In this document: positions 30,940 to 42,400 of the stretch, in pieces | Position numbering within the stretch: position 1 is the first letter of the stretch | Layout of the letters: the number at the start of each line of letters is the position of its first letter | Assembly (NCBI GenBank): GCA_002238945.1 | Contig: MPNI01000009.1 | Span: forward strand, 25,252 to 89,251 | From: Proteobacteria bacterium bin106 | GTDB lineage: Bacteria > Bdellovibrionota_B > Oligoflexia > Oligoflexales > Bin106 | Length of the DNA stretch: 64,000 nucleotides | Reading direction: 5' to 3' | Notes under the pieces: model-generated | Databases searched by the model: none | What the model was told of the DNA's origin: nothing | Seen by the model: the letters and a program-made list of their open reading frames with translations, nothing else | Position numbers and translations under genes: made by a program

Positions 30940-32253
30940 TTATTCCGCTGCTGTGTTATCTGGCTGAGCTTGTGACGCTTCTGCTACCTCATGAGAAATG
31001 GCGCTACAAGTAGGGGCTGTGCCTCTCTTAGGAATACAATACTGGTGGATTTGTTGAGGAGTAGCCCAATGTCCTGCAACCAGTGATTGTGCCATCAGTG
31101 GAATCACCTTGAACAATAACGAATCATGGCCCAAATCCCAAGTATTACCTCTATTAACATCGCCGGGTTTTTGATGAACAGCAAGCAAATGATTGAAGCT
31201 TTCACTAAGCTCTTTAGCAGGATTCGGATTGCTCATAAGTACAACAGTAGTCATAAACGGAATAGCCATCTGCCCCAACACAGTACCTTTAGGACCAGCT
31301 AAACTGCCTACGCCAGCAAAAACACGCGCTGCCAAAATTCCTGCCCCAAAGGCAAGAGAATGAGTGGCTGCAGATCGTGCAACCTGATCCCACCCTTGCT
31401 CTTTTCCTGCTTTAGATAGTTCCTCTTTCATCAACTCTTCATCGTAAGGCTTTAACATAACATGACCTTCTGCTTCTCCCTCTTCGCCTGCAGGTTGTTG
31501 CACAGACCCTTTAGCTAAAACCTCTTTGTATGTATTAAGCAGTCTTTGCTCTGTTTTATATTGCATATCAGAAGCAGAAGCACTGAGATGTGAAGAAAAC
31601 ACTCCAAAACTATCATCTTGAGTAGGTGTAAAACTCACAGCCATTTGCAAACCTAAAACCACAAGACCCTGTCTTTTTGGAACAGGTACCATGGTTTTGA
31701 ATGCCTGAGCAACAGGCTTTGAAAAAAGGTTTAAAGAAGCTCCTGCTCCAAATGCAGCTACATAAGCCAAGCCGTGTTTATCGTTAAATTTCATTTCTTT
31801 TTCAGCAAGAAAGTAAGAACTCAGCTGATTTTGATACTGCCGGTATGTATCATCACCCAACTGCATCATAACCAAAGACCTGTTCCTCTCATTTTTAAAT
31901 AAAGCCGTACAACTCTCATCTAAGACCTCAAACTTATTGTGTGCCTTAGGATGATTCATACCAATATTACCGGTTAATGCATCTATGGGTGCTGCCTTAA
32001 TTAAACATATAGCAAAATAATACATGGGAATAACATCATAGGGTTTTTCATCATTCGAAAACCCAGCAAGATGGGCGTTAGATGCATTAATAGGATGCAG
32101 CGATACACTATAACGAGTGGAACGTATGGCTTGAAGATCAGAACTAATAATCTCAGAACTCTGCTTCATTCTTTCTTTGCTTGTTTTACAACCCGCAAGA
32201 AGACTCGTCGTCATTCCCACAAAGACAAACATAAACAAAGTTCTAACCACCAT
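30940..32253 (-). CDS. Lipoprotein with hydrophobic segments, family 2-related
   Basis: Lipobox TTSLLAGC; several hydrophobic segments; C-terminal LLFKVIPLMAQSLVAGHWATPQQIHQYCIPKRGTAPTC resembles neighbours. Confidence 0.65.
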   Translation of the reverse strand: MVVRTLFMFVFVGMTTSLLAGCKTSKERMKQSSEIISSDLQAIRSTRYSVSLHPINASNAHLAGFSNDEKPYDVIPMYYFAICLIKAAPIDALTGNIGMNHPKAHNKFEVLDESCTALFKNERNRSLVMMQLGDDTYRQYQNQLSSYFLAEKEMKFNDKHGLAYVAAFGAGASLNLFSKPVAQAFKTMVPVPKRQGLVVLGLQMAVSFTPTQDDSFGVFSSHLSASASDMQYKTEQRLLNTYKEVLAKGSVQQPAGEEGEAEGHVMLKPYDEELMKEELSKAGKEQGWDQVARSAATHSLAFGAGILAARVFAGVGSLAGPKGTVLGQMAIPFMTTVVLMSNPNPAKELSESFNHLLAVHQKPGDVNRGNTWDLGHDSLLFKVIPLMAQSLVAGHWATPQQIHQYCIPKRGTAPTCSAISHEVAEASQAQPDNTAAE

Positions 32254-32794
32254 ACAAGCACCCTAAACCATTAAGAGGAGAGTAAGAACACATACACTGC
32301 ATGCTCATCTTAGGGTAGATCGGGTGATAACAAGGAAACTTAATTCTTAGCATTTCTCACTGGCTTCCATTGCCACATCCAATACCTTTTGTCTCAAAAC
32401 ACTCATCTTAGCCGATTTTATCTTATACTTAATCCATATTTTATGGCTAAATCCGAAGCGAGCGACCTTATACCTGTGATGATGATACATAAGAGATGAA
32501 AGATGTTTTTTGGCAGTGGCATCTTTTTTTTAAATCATATTGATCTTGTTGTGGCCTGATAACGTGTTGATTGTCAGGTTGCAGTACACACCCACAACAC
32601 CATCCTAGACCAGCAAAAGCCTATCAAGTTAGGCCAAACCACAACTCTTAAATGTCCCATGTTTTTTGGGGTAATCCATTTTCTGTACACCCACACACTG
32701 AGTTAGCTCAGCTTATTTATATATTTTATATATTTTATATATTTTATATATATAGCTAGTGTATATAGCTAATGTATAGCTATAGCCTATAACA

Positions 32795-33955
32795 TTAACG
32801 GATATGTTTACCGTCTTTATCAGTGGGCCTTTTGTACATATACGGATTACCTGTATTCCAAGAACGTCTAAGCGGTATACATAGAGGTTCTTGTTGGTTC
32901 ACATAATCGTGAAAGGTATATTTAGGTAAACACTGATAAGCCACTTCTCTGTAAGTCCACTTCACATCCATGACAAATTGACCAAGAATAGGCAAGAGAT
33001 TAGGAATACGTGTACTCACGGATTTAACATTGCTCTCATCTGTAGAGATAAGTTCTTGGAATGAACTGGTTAAAGTTACATTAGGAGTGTCTTGAATCCA
33101 AAAATCAGTAAGAAGACTATTGCATTCATTTCTTACAGCCTCATTGAGTTTGGTTAACATCTCAGAGTGCGGAGAAGGATCCTCTACATTTATGGATGCT
33201 TGAATATTACTTAAAGACCTTAGACAATTATTGGCCTGAGTCACATTTTTATGACGTATCTTTTCTCCACCAAGCACACTAGCGCCGTAAAGAATAGGAG
33301 CAGCTATAATCACCGGTAAGTTTTTTATACCCTTGACAGCCACATTAGATAAGAGGACAACAGCACCCACACCACCACTGGCCACAGTAACAAGACGGTA
33401 TTTATTCATGAAATGTAAATACTGTGAAGAATCTCCCTCATTAGCAAGATAATAAGGAGTTTTAAATAGATCACTATTCTGAAGAACGCGTGAAGAAAAT
33501 GTGATGGGTTGGCCATCTTTATCCACAAAAGCATGAACACATAAATTATCCGATGGCTGCAATGAACCGAAGCTTGATCCTAAATGAGGATTTTGTTTAA
33601 GCTGGCTACCAGAAACAGCACCCGGCCCTGGTCCCGAAAGATCATCGGAATTGATCAATGAATCCACTGTCGAATTTATGCGTGCAACAACACCTGGATT
33701 TGATTTTTTAGGACACACCATAAACGTCACTAATGTACCAGTTCTATTGGCAGGCGTTAAAAAGACTTGGTAATACTTGCCTTTGATTCCACTAAGATCA
33801 GACGTGGTTGGCTCTGTAATCACAGAGTTAGAAGTAGCACGACAACCAGTTGTAATAACAATAGCCATAACCAAACTCGTCCATATTTTGAACGCAGTTT
33901 TCCATGTAGGCGATAGCAATGTAGGTGATGATGTTAAGTTCTGTGCAGTCATCAT
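32795..33955 (-). CDS. Lipoprotein, paralogous family 2
   Basis: Lipobox AIVITTGC; VITEPTTSDLSGIKGKYYQVFLTPANRTGTLVTFMVCP...LCVHAFVDKDGQPITFSS; C-terminal SVSTRIPNLLPILGQFV..YQCLP...LCIPLRRSWNTGN. Confidence 0.78.
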   Translation of the reverse strand: MMTAQNLTSSPTLLSPTWKTAFKIWTSLVMAIVITTGCRATSNSVITEPTTSDLSGIKGKYYQVFLTPANRTGTLVTFMVCPKKSNPGVVARINSTVDSLINSDDLSGPGPGAVSGSQLKQNPHLGSSFGSLQPSDNLCVHAFVDKDGQPITFSSRVLQNSDLFKTPYYLANEGDSSQYLHFMNKYRLVTVASGGVGAVVLLSNVAVKGIKNLPVIIAAPILYGASVLGGEKIRHKNVTQANNCLRSLSNIQASINVEDPSPHSEMLTKLNEAVRNECNSLLTDFWIQDTPNVTLTSSFQELISTDESNVKSVSTRIPNLLPILGQFVMDVKWTYREVAYQCLPKYTFHDYVNQQEPLCIPLRRSWNTGNPYMYKRPTDKDGKHIR

Positions 33956-34026
33956 GATATTTCCTTTGTAGTACGTGTAACAATATATGACATGTGTAAA
34001 AAGTAACCCATTAATTTTTTGGACAC

Positions 34027-35109
34027 TTAATTTTTGGGCCCTTTAGCTCTGTTATAGAATACATTTCCTGTATCCCAAGACTGCCCGAGAAGAATACATA
34101 CCGGATCGACTGGTTTGTTGCCGCTAAAAGGTGAATAGCTACCCCTAGGCAAGCACTGGTAGTTGATTCCGTCTGGCTCCACCCAACCAAGGCTAGTGAC
34201 AAAGTCACCAAGTAATGGCAAGAGATTAGGAATACGTGTGGAAACAGTACGAACATAGTTAGGGTTAGTATCAACCATATCAGGAAAGCTATCCACTAAA
34301 GAAACATACACACTCTCATCAACCCAATACTTAGCTTTATAACCCGCACACTCGGTTTCAATGGCATCTTTAACAAACTCCAAGGTATTTAAAGCTCCTT
34401 GCTTATAATCTTGATCACCAGTGGCAGGAGAATTGGGTGCGGCATCTGCACTGCTGACTTGCGTACCTGACGAATCAAGCTTCTCCGTTGATGTTTTGAT
34501 CAATCTAAGGGCTTGTACGCAGCGTTGCGCCTTAGCTGTACTGTTCATTCTCACCGCCTCTGTACCAACACCCGTTCCCACTAAAGTAACCATTGTGGTT
34601 ATCATACGAGGACTAAAGGCCTTAGCGGCAGTAGCAGGATGAGCAAGACGAGGCAGAGACACCAACAAAAAGATAACGCCTCCAAGAGCAGCAGAAGCCG
34701 TCATAATATCAGGCCGCTTATGACCATTCCATAGATAATACTGGTAACCTAAATCATTTTCAACACCTCCATCTTGCAAGACACTGCTATTTTTCACAGT
34801 GCTACTGGCAAAGGAAACAGTACGTCCGTTTTTATCTAAAAAAGCTGGCACACATCCTTGCTGCAAAGACTTCTGAGCCGATAGTCCAGTACTAATCAGT
34901 GATAACTCACTAGGACATACCACAAAATTCAGCCGTGAAGAATCATCTGCTTTTTTCGTCAAAAATAATTGATAGTACTTATCTGCAATCGCGCTAAGTT
35001 CACTTTGGCTAGGTTCAGTAACCAATGTATTATGACGACCAGCTGAACATCCTAGTGCTACCACAAGTAATGATACTGACCATAGTATGGTTAATTTACG
35101 AAAGAACAT
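34027..35109 (-). CDS. Lipoprotein, paralogous family 2
   Basis: Lipobox LLVVALGC; LVTEPSQSELSAIADKYYQLFLTKKADDSSRLNFVVCP...GCVPAFLDKNGRTVSFAS; C-terminal TVSTRIPNLLPLLGDFV..YQCLP...VCILLGQSWDTGN. Confidence 0.78.
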   Translation of the reverse strand: MFFRKLTILWSVSLLVVALGCSAGRHNTLVTEPSQSELSAIADKYYQLFLTKKADDSSRLNFVVCPSELSLISTGLSAQKSLQQGCVPAFLDKNGRTVSFASSTVKNSSVLQDGGVENDLGYQYYLWNGHKRPDIMTASAALGGVIFLLVSLPRLAHPATAAKAFSPRMITTMVTLVGTGVGTEAVRMNSTAKAQRCVQALRLIKTSTEKLDSSGTQVSSADAAPNSPATGDQDYKQGALNTLEFVKDAIETECAGYKAKYWVDESVYVSLVDSFPDMVDTNPNYVRTVSTRIPNLLPLLGDFVTSLGWVEPDGINYQCLPRGSYSPFSGNKPVDPVCILLGQSWDTGNVFYNRAKGPKN

Positions 35110-35389
35110 ATCACCTCTTTTTTATGTTTTTATGATGTTTTATGTTTCTTGCACATGTGTGACATTCACTGCACAGAGCCCTTACTAAGAACGTGAGTAG
35201 ATGACTTCATCACATCCAACTAAGTACCACCTTTTTTATGTATGTATCCATAATTTACCCTTCTACTTACTTCTATATACCTTCTATACACCTTCTATAC
35301 ACCTTCTATATACATATCTTCATATACCTTTATATATTTTTATCCATTATGTATATGTTGTATTTATAAATGTTTATCCATAATTGGGA

Positions 35390-35431
35390 GCTAAGCTATT
35401 GAGGCTAAGCTATTGAGGCTAAGCTATTGAG
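35390..35431. repeat. 14-bp tandem repeat x3
   Basis: gctaagctattgag x3 followed by partial gctac. Confidence 0.95.
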
Positions 35432-35876
35432 GCTACGCCACGGTGCCGCCAAAAATCCTGTCGATTCTAACATAGACCACCCCATAAACAAACACTCAGT
35501 ATCAAAAAATAACAACCCTTATCCATCCTGGCAACTCTACAGTGTTTTAAGCTATTTTTTTTTGAGGCAGCCTCTACGTTTAAGCTCAAAGCATCCTTAA
35601 AACTCATTCTGTCATTCAGACCCCGGTATTATCGATCACCAACACACATGCTTTAGTCTTAGCACATTGAAATATTTTTATGTTGAGCTATGTCACTAAA
35701 CATTCAGCTCTGAGTTGAACCGCCAAAAATCATAGATCTCATTGGAACACTCTACTCTGTTTCATTTCCTTATGTGCACCTCATACCTACAAACCTAATA
35801 CACACCTGCCCTTATCTTTTCTCAAACTAACCTCTTTTACATGCTCGCTTATGAGCTAGCATGTAAGCTAGATGAG

Positions 35877-36230
35877 CTAGGGAGACGTATGATGTGGAGA
35901 ATTTTTTTTAGGCAATGGAGTTTTTTTTATGACTTTTATGACATCTGACTTAGAACTACTGGGTAACACAGAGTATTTTTCAAGAAGAGTCTCAATACGA
36001 GGACTGCATCTTCTGCCCTTACAGCCTCCATCACCACTTCCCACATGGCAATGAATGCCCTCCACAGTCTCGTTACACTTCAGTGCTGGAAGAAACCGCG
36101 AAAGAGGAATCCCTTTGCATATACACACCACCTTGGCAAGCTGCTTGATCATCTCCTCTTTGTTGTTCTCTGTGTTTGTGTTCGCGTTTGTACTGTCTTC
36201 TTGTTCAGCTTGTTCAGGGGTCGTCATCAC
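35877..36230 (-). CDS. BFD-like [2Fe-2S]-binding protein
   Basis: VVCICKGIPLSRFLPALKCNETVEGIHCHVGSGDGGCKGRRCSPRIETLLEKY resembles the fer2_BFD CxC...C..C layout. Confidence 0.6.
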   Translation of the reverse strand: MMTTPEQAEQEDSTNANTNTENNKEEMIKQLAKVVCICKGIPLSRFLPALKCNETVEGIHCHVGSGDGGCKGRRCSPRIETLLEKYSVLPSSSKSDVIKVIKKTPLPKKNSPHHTSP

Positions 36231-36330
36231 ATCATCACCTTAAACCAAAAAGCAGACAAAATCACATGAAAACAAGACACCGCATCCCATCCGCACAGCA
36301 TACTACAGATATGCTAGATATGATAAGCAC

Positions 36331-37146
36331 TTAAATATATAAAAACCTCAACCATTCTAACCATATCGGTGCGAAGTAACTGAATATATACAGAGATGCG
36401 TTTGCCAGCATATGACAACCTATGCTCAAATAAAGAGAACACCCCAAAGAACGCAACCATTCACATAACCCACCAAGAAGCAATACCCCCACATGAAGTG
36501 TCTGTTGAGGGAAAAACTGAAAGCTCTCTATTGTGGGATAAGAATGCAACAAAACAAAGATAACACATGCACAATAAGCTGAAAGTGCACTACTACCAGA
36601 AAGTTGAAATAATACAGAGCTTACATAACCACGAAACAACACCTCCTCAACCAACGGCACAGCCACCACAACAAGAACCATGATAAGTGGAGACACCCGA
36701 AGTGGTACAAAACTTTGCCCCTGTTGCCAATCTTGAAACACATGCACAGCAAGAGGATCCAAAACAAACAAATAGAGTCCAATCAAAGCACAGATTACAG
36801 CCACATAACCACTTAAAATAGCCCAGCTAAAACGCTGAGAGTGATCTTTGATAAAGATCACTATTTTACCAAAAAGAGGATGTGAATTCGAGAAAACAAA
36901 TCTGTTAGAAAGAATGTCTGTACCTAAAAAAACATAAGCACCAAGACATAACAACGCATTAGCCACCAACATACACACCAGAGGTGCATATTCAGCAAAT
37001 ACGCTTGCAAAAAAAGGTTGCAAAAAAAACGATATAAACGAATACAGTACCACAAAGCCAGCAAAACAGCAGGCCGTTAAAACCGCCAACTTAAGCACAT
37101 ATACATCTTTAGGCAGCACTGCAGTGATCGAGAAATGTCGGATCAT
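36331..37146 (-). CDS. CPBP-family intramembrane metalloprotease
   Basis: VAVPLVEEVLFRGYVSSVLFQ (EExxxR), later HSYP and LSIGCHMLANASLY motifs; multiple TM segments. Confidence 0.85.
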   Translation of the reverse strand: MIRHFSITAVLPKDVYVLKLAVLTACCFAGFVVLYSFISFFLQPFFASVFAEYAPLVCMLVANALLCLGAYVFLGTDILSNRFVFSNSHPLFGKIVIFIKDHSQRFSWAILSGYVAVICALIGLYLFVLDPLAVHVFQDWQQGQSFVPLRVSPLIMVLVVVAVPLVEEVLFRGYVSSVLFQLSGSSALSAYCACVIFVLLHSYPTIESFQFFPQQTLHVGVLLLGGLCEWLRSLGCSLYLSIGCHMLANASLYIFSYFAPIWLEWLRFLYI

Positions 37147-38071
37147 TTGGAATCACTGTAAGATACTTCATGTAGTTTTCAAAAAACTCACGCTGATGCT
37201 CAGATAACTTATGAAAACACATACCAGCAAACAGTTTATCCTTACTCTTCCAAGCCAAAGAACCTTTGATCTTAAAAGACTGACTCAGAGCCGAAGAACT
37301 CTTAGGCGAACCTTTTTCAGGAAGAGTTAGATCAAAACTGATCATCAACTCTTTACCCACAGGTAAAGCAAAAGGAGATGCAAAAGATAACTTGAAACCA
37401 CACAAACTCATATCCACAACGTGTACATCTCCTTTAGGAGCACGCTTTCCACGCCCTTCACTCTGTCCCACAGCATAAGCTGGAAAGTCTGCATAAAAAC
37501 GCTTGGTGACTCGACGATTACCTAAAAGAAATTGATCAATTACACTGCCAAAATCTTCCATACGTACCGGCTTCTTGACCCATTCACAAGAATCACTGTA
37601 AGCGTATAATTCTTTTTGAATAGCAGCATCCACCACATGATCTGGAAAAGCTGTGATAATCACCGGACCACGATAACGCTTTCTGAGTAACTTAGATAAC
37701 ATCACACCATCAGTGTCAGGAAGATCAAAGTCCACCACAATCATATCAGGGGTACGACTATCAAGAAAATCCACACACTCTCTGCCATTTCCCACAATAT
37801 GGATGGCACAATCTTTAATGCGATCTTTAAAAATCTCTGAGGTCATTACAAGAGATGATTTCAAGGTATCAGCAACCAGGACGTGATGCATTCTATCACC
37901 ACATCTTTTTTTAAGAGCCTGCTCTTTATGCTCCCGCAAACGCTCTTTAACAGCCAGCTCCTTAGCTAACTGCTTATCTAATAACACATCATCACCCATA
38001 CTCTCACCGCGACTTTGGTCGCTCGTAGCAGTGCGGGAAAGATCTATATTGTCAAGATATTTCATCACCAT
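37109..38071 (-). CDS. Response regulator receiver + PilZ domain protein
   Basis: HHVLVADTLKSSLVMTSEIF...DMIVVDFDLPDTDGVMLSKLLRKRY (REC); KRFYADFPAYAV..GDVHVVDMSLCGFKLSFASPFALPVGKELMISFDL (PilZ). Confidence 0.85.
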   Translation of the reverse strand: MVMKYLDNIDLSRTATSDQSRGESMGDDVLLDKQLAKELAVKERLREHKEQALKKRCGDRMHHVLVADTLKSSLVMTSEIFKDRIKDCAIHIVGNGRECVDFLDSRTPDMIVVDFDLPDTDGVMLSKLLRKRYRGPVIITAFPDHVVDAAIQKELYAYSDSCEWVKKPVRMEDFGSVIDQFLLGNRRVTKRFYADFPAYAVGQSEGRGKRAPKGDVHVVDMSLCGFKLSFASPFALPVGKELMISFDLTLPEKGSPKSSSALSQSFKIKGSLAWKSKDKLFAGMCFHKLSEHQREFFENYMKYLTVIPNDPTFLDHCSAA

Positions 38072-38231
38072 AACCTCCCACTCACGCTATCGTAGCGCTC
38101 TTCAAATAGTTCAATCTTAAGAATGCAAAATTTACCCAATATAGCCGATATCCCACAAAACCCTCACACCGATTTGCTGTGACTTGATATACAAACAACC
38201 GGTTAAATGATACACAGATCCATGAAGATAA

Positions 38232-39395
38232 ATGAGTTTATCACTAGCTAAAAATTGTCTTATTAAAACAAGCATAATAGGAGTTTTGATATCCTCTATC
38301 ATGCCTATCTGTGCTTTATTTGCCGCCCAAGAAAGACTCGGCAGTGGTTACTGGACTCGAGACATCCATGATATCCAGCCTTCAATGACCTTCCCTATCA
38401 CCTCACAAAGCAAAAAAATACACATTCCCATACATAACTTGATAAAACGCGCTGAAGGCTTCCAACGAGACGCTCGTCTTGAGCCAGTCTATGTTAGCTT
38501 GCCTCCTCCTTATTCTCTATCCACACAGGAATTTGCTAGCAGCTATGCAAGTGGAGCACAGAACATTGCACACCTCCATCACTACCTCATCACCCAACCT
38601 GCAGGGCTATTTCACACCAAAAAATCATCTGCATCAAAGAAAAATTACCTACGTGTCATCTTAAATCCTGAAGCTTTACAGATGATGGATCTTAACAAGT
38701 TCACACGCAAATTCTCTTCACTCTCCCACCAACTATCTTTATCCACCACATCATCTTCTCAGATAAAACAAGTCAGCCAACATCTTCTCTGGCAAGCTAA
38801 GCCATTTTTTCATCAAAAACATCTCAACAAAATCAAACATCTCTTAAATACCAAACAAACCATTCATGTCCATAAACATCTCTTACCGGATTTTGCCAAG
38901 AAAATGTATAACACCTTTGTTCCTTATCGAGGACCTAATTGCTTTCATGCAGCTGTGGCATTCCAAGAAAAACGTTTTCTCACCATGAAACGCACAAACC
39001 TACGCAAAGAACCTAAACATCATGAATTGATGATCAATCATGATGAACTATGGCATCTGTTAAATTGGTATTTCTATGAGATCAATCCTAAGAACAATCC
39101 CTTACGATATGGTGATATGTTAGTTTTTTTTGAAATACCAGATCAACTAAACGCATCACCCAATGCAGAATTTCGCTGGATAGTACATGCTAGTACTTAT
39201 TTATTCAATAACTATGTGTTTTCGAAAGGATCCAAATCCCCCAACACTCCCTACACCATCAAACGTATCGAAGATGAGTGGGAAACATGGACAAAGGTGA
39301 CCAAAGGAAAATTAGCACTAAAAGTCTTTCGACGTAGCTTCCATAACCTCAAAGATAAATCTCATATCACCAATAGAACATCATGGCTATTCTAA
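38232..39395 (+). CDS. Exported protein with putative NlpC/P60-like Cys-His hydrolase domain
   Basis: Signal peptide; PYRGPNCFHAAVAF (candidate nucleophile Cys), LRYGDMLVFFEI, WIVHASTYLFNNYVFSKGS (candidate His). Confidence 0.5.
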   Translation: MSLSLAKNCLIKTSIIGVLISSIMPICALFAAQERLGSGYWTRDIHDIQPSMTFPITSQSKKIHIPIHNLIKRAEGFQRDARLEPVYVSLPPPYSLSTQEFASSYASGAQNIAHLHHYLITQPAGLFHTKKSSASKKNYLRVILNPEALQMMDLNKFTRKFSSLSHQLSLSTTSSSQIKQVSQHLLWQAKPFFHQKHLNKIKHLLNTKQTIHVHKHLLPDFAKKMYNTFVPYRGPNCFHAAVAFQEKRFLTMKRTNLRKEPKHHELMINHDELWHLLNWYFYEINPKNNPLRYGDMLVFFEIPDQLNASPNAEFRWIVHASTYLFNNYVFSKGSKSPNTPYTIKRIEDEWETWTKVTKGKLALKVFRRSFHNLKDKSHITNRTSWLF

Positions 39396-39428
39396 CCATC
39401 GATGTTGCCCAGATACCACCTATAGTAT

Positions 39429-42400
39429 TTAAAATCTTGCTGCAATAGTCAAATCAAACTTAAAACGAGCTAAATAAGGATCAAATACGTTTCTTCGATC
39501 CAAACAATCGAGCTTACTACTATCACAATCACTAAATGATGGCTGGTAAGTGGGATGAGCTGCTGATAGTCGCAAACTACCTATAGGTGTGAAATAATCA
39601 AAGGCCAAACCAGCAGAAGCATATAACTGACGCCATATCTGCCAACTATCTCCTCCCGAACTATTTCCACCCGTTGAATCAAATAAAGGATAATTATCAT
39701 AAATATCAGCTAAAGGCTTACTATCAGATACCAACGAAAATCTACCATATAAACTATCTACCATAGACTGTGATAAATAACTATTACCCATATCATAAAA
39801 AAGATTAATAGCTATATTATCAGAAAAAAGATAACGTAGTTTTTGTTTAAAAACCAAACGTGAAGTTCCACCAATAACATCCTTTTTGTACTCTACATTG
39901 CCATCAGATTGAACCACAGGATAAGCCACATAAGGACCAAGGTCCTTAGGAAAACCACGTACCAAATCCGTACCTCCTGCTTGTAGCAACTGCGAAATAG
40001 GAAACACCGCATCACCTGTGGAAGATTTACGGGCAGTATTCCAATAAGTGGTCCAACGAGCACTTACCAGATAAATAATATGATCTGAAAGTGGCTGATA
40101 GTAACTGGTTTGAATATCAGCTCTATCAAACTGTGTATCAAAATTAAAAACATAGAATGCTTTTTCATATTCTAAAGCTATATCTATTCCTTCTTTAGGC
40201 CAAGGAGGATGATCTCTCAAATCCACCCGAAATCTAGCACCACTGGAAAATATACTGATTTCATCTTGAGACAGATAATAGGCAAGCTGTTCTCGCGAGC
40301 CAATCTCTGAGCTCAAAGATTGACGCATAAACAAAGCAAACTTATAACGCTCATCGCTAAAAAAGGCATATTTTAATTCTTCTTGTACTCTCGACGTAAT
40401 TTGCCAAAAGTTCTCCGCTTGAGTTTTATATGTAAATAGGGTGCTAAAATCCATAGGATAATCAAAAATATAAGGATGCTTATATCCTACACTCAACAGC
40501 ATATTCAAAAGAACTTCATCTCGAAAAACCACCTGCCTCTTAGCCTCATTAACCCGTATACGAGTAGATATTTGACGTCCTTCCCCCCACAAATTATTAT
40601 AGCTTGCATCAAATAAATAGTTGTAACCATCAAATAAATCATATCCTGGTCCAAAAGATACCCTACCATTATCTGATTCTTTTAGAATAATAAAGATATC
40701 ACGGATTTTTTCACCTTGGGCAGAAAAACTTTCACCTTGAGGAATAATTTTCACTGATCCAAATAATCCTAAATTTACAATATTTCTATAAGTTTTTTGA
40801 ATTTTTTTGGGAGAGTAATCTTCAAGTGATCTAAAATCAATTTCTCTCTTAACTACATCTCGAGATGTTTTTGTTAAACCAAAAATAAAAACATCACCAA
40901 ACAAAAATTTTCTTCCCTCTTTAATTTCACATATAATGTCAACAAGAAAACCATCATCTATCGATGATTTTTTTACAGATAACTTCACTTCTACATTTAA
41001 ATAACCAGCTTGAATATAAGCATTTGTTACAGCATTACGCAAAGCCAGTACCTTGCTTTGATCCAATGGATCCTTAGATTGTAAGTCAAAATACTTTCTA
41101 AGATTATCTGAACTTAGCGCTGTGTTACCTTCAAACTCAATCGAAGATAAATCATATCTCCTACCTTCCTGAATGCTCAGCTTAACCTTAACTTTTTCTT
41201 CTGCCATACTTTGGTATTCAGGATTACCAATGGCAATATCCCAGTAACCAAGGTTACGATATCGCCTCGCAAGTGATATAATACGCCGAGGAATTTGAGA
41301 AACTTCTATTTTATCAAAGAAAGGAAAAAAACTTTGAGTTGTCAATTCTTCAACAATCTCTTCATAACTCAATACCTGTACATCTTCTTTGTCAAACTCA
41401 AGCTCGATCTCAACTTCAGTGATCTTTATACTCGGCTGTATATCAAACTCGTATCTCTTAATAGAGCCTTTTCTTTCAATAATAGGATCTTCAGTCTGAG
41501 CTAGATGATAGTCATGATCAAAAAAAATCTTATTGATCTCATTTATAGCCAAATAAGGAGAGAATTCACTAGGAGTTATCTTATTGCTCAACTCTGCTAA
41601 AATATCTGTGATTTCTTCGTTATCTATGCCAATTGCTAAATCTTCGTTAATCGAATATACATACTCAATGACTGGCCCAGGACTTCCTAAGATTTTAAAA
41701 ACTCCATAAGACGTTTTTGAGTTATAGCTGATACCACCTAAAGAAAGAGTATGTTCTATATAGTTGTTTTGTTCATAACGATCCACAATATCATCAAAAT
41801 AGCCTTTCATAACTTTTTGACTACAAATACTACCTCGAATCGAAGAGATATCTTCAGGCAAAGAGAATTCTGCCTCAATGCTTTCAATATAACAAATAGG
41901 CCCTAGCTGCACAGCCACTTCAATGGTAATACGAGCTTCATTACGTACCTGTTTAAGACTTATCTGAGAGTTGTAATAGCCTTCTTTTTTTAACAAATCT
42001 ATCACATTCTTACGAAAGCGATCTTCCACCACCGCAGAATACAAAGTACCGATATAAAAATCCAACTGTGCTGCAAGATTGGATGGTAAACGTTCTTCAC
42101 TGATAGTTGTTAATACAAGTTTATCCACATAAGGCTGTTTCTGAAAACGAATCAACCACATACCACCGTCAAAAGAAGGTGTAACATCATAACCCGGAAA
42201 CATTTGTGACAGCTCCTCAAGAAGCTGAGCAAGGTCCTCCTCATTATCAAGATTTGGGTAATCTCCATAAAGCATATCTAATACAGATGTTGATATATCC
42301 ACACCTTCACTGCGCCATGGCACAATGGAACCATCATCTCCAGCATTCTTCTTATTTTCTTGAGCTTCTTCTTGGGACTCTTCTTGATCCCCCTGAACTT

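Noticed and set aside
32700-32780. AT-rich attttatat repeats as an origin-like element
   Set aside because: Simple repeat; no DnaA-box cluster seen.
34011-34274. 87-aa minus-strand ORF
   Set aside because: Out-of-frame overlap with the better-supported 34027 family-2 lipoprotein.
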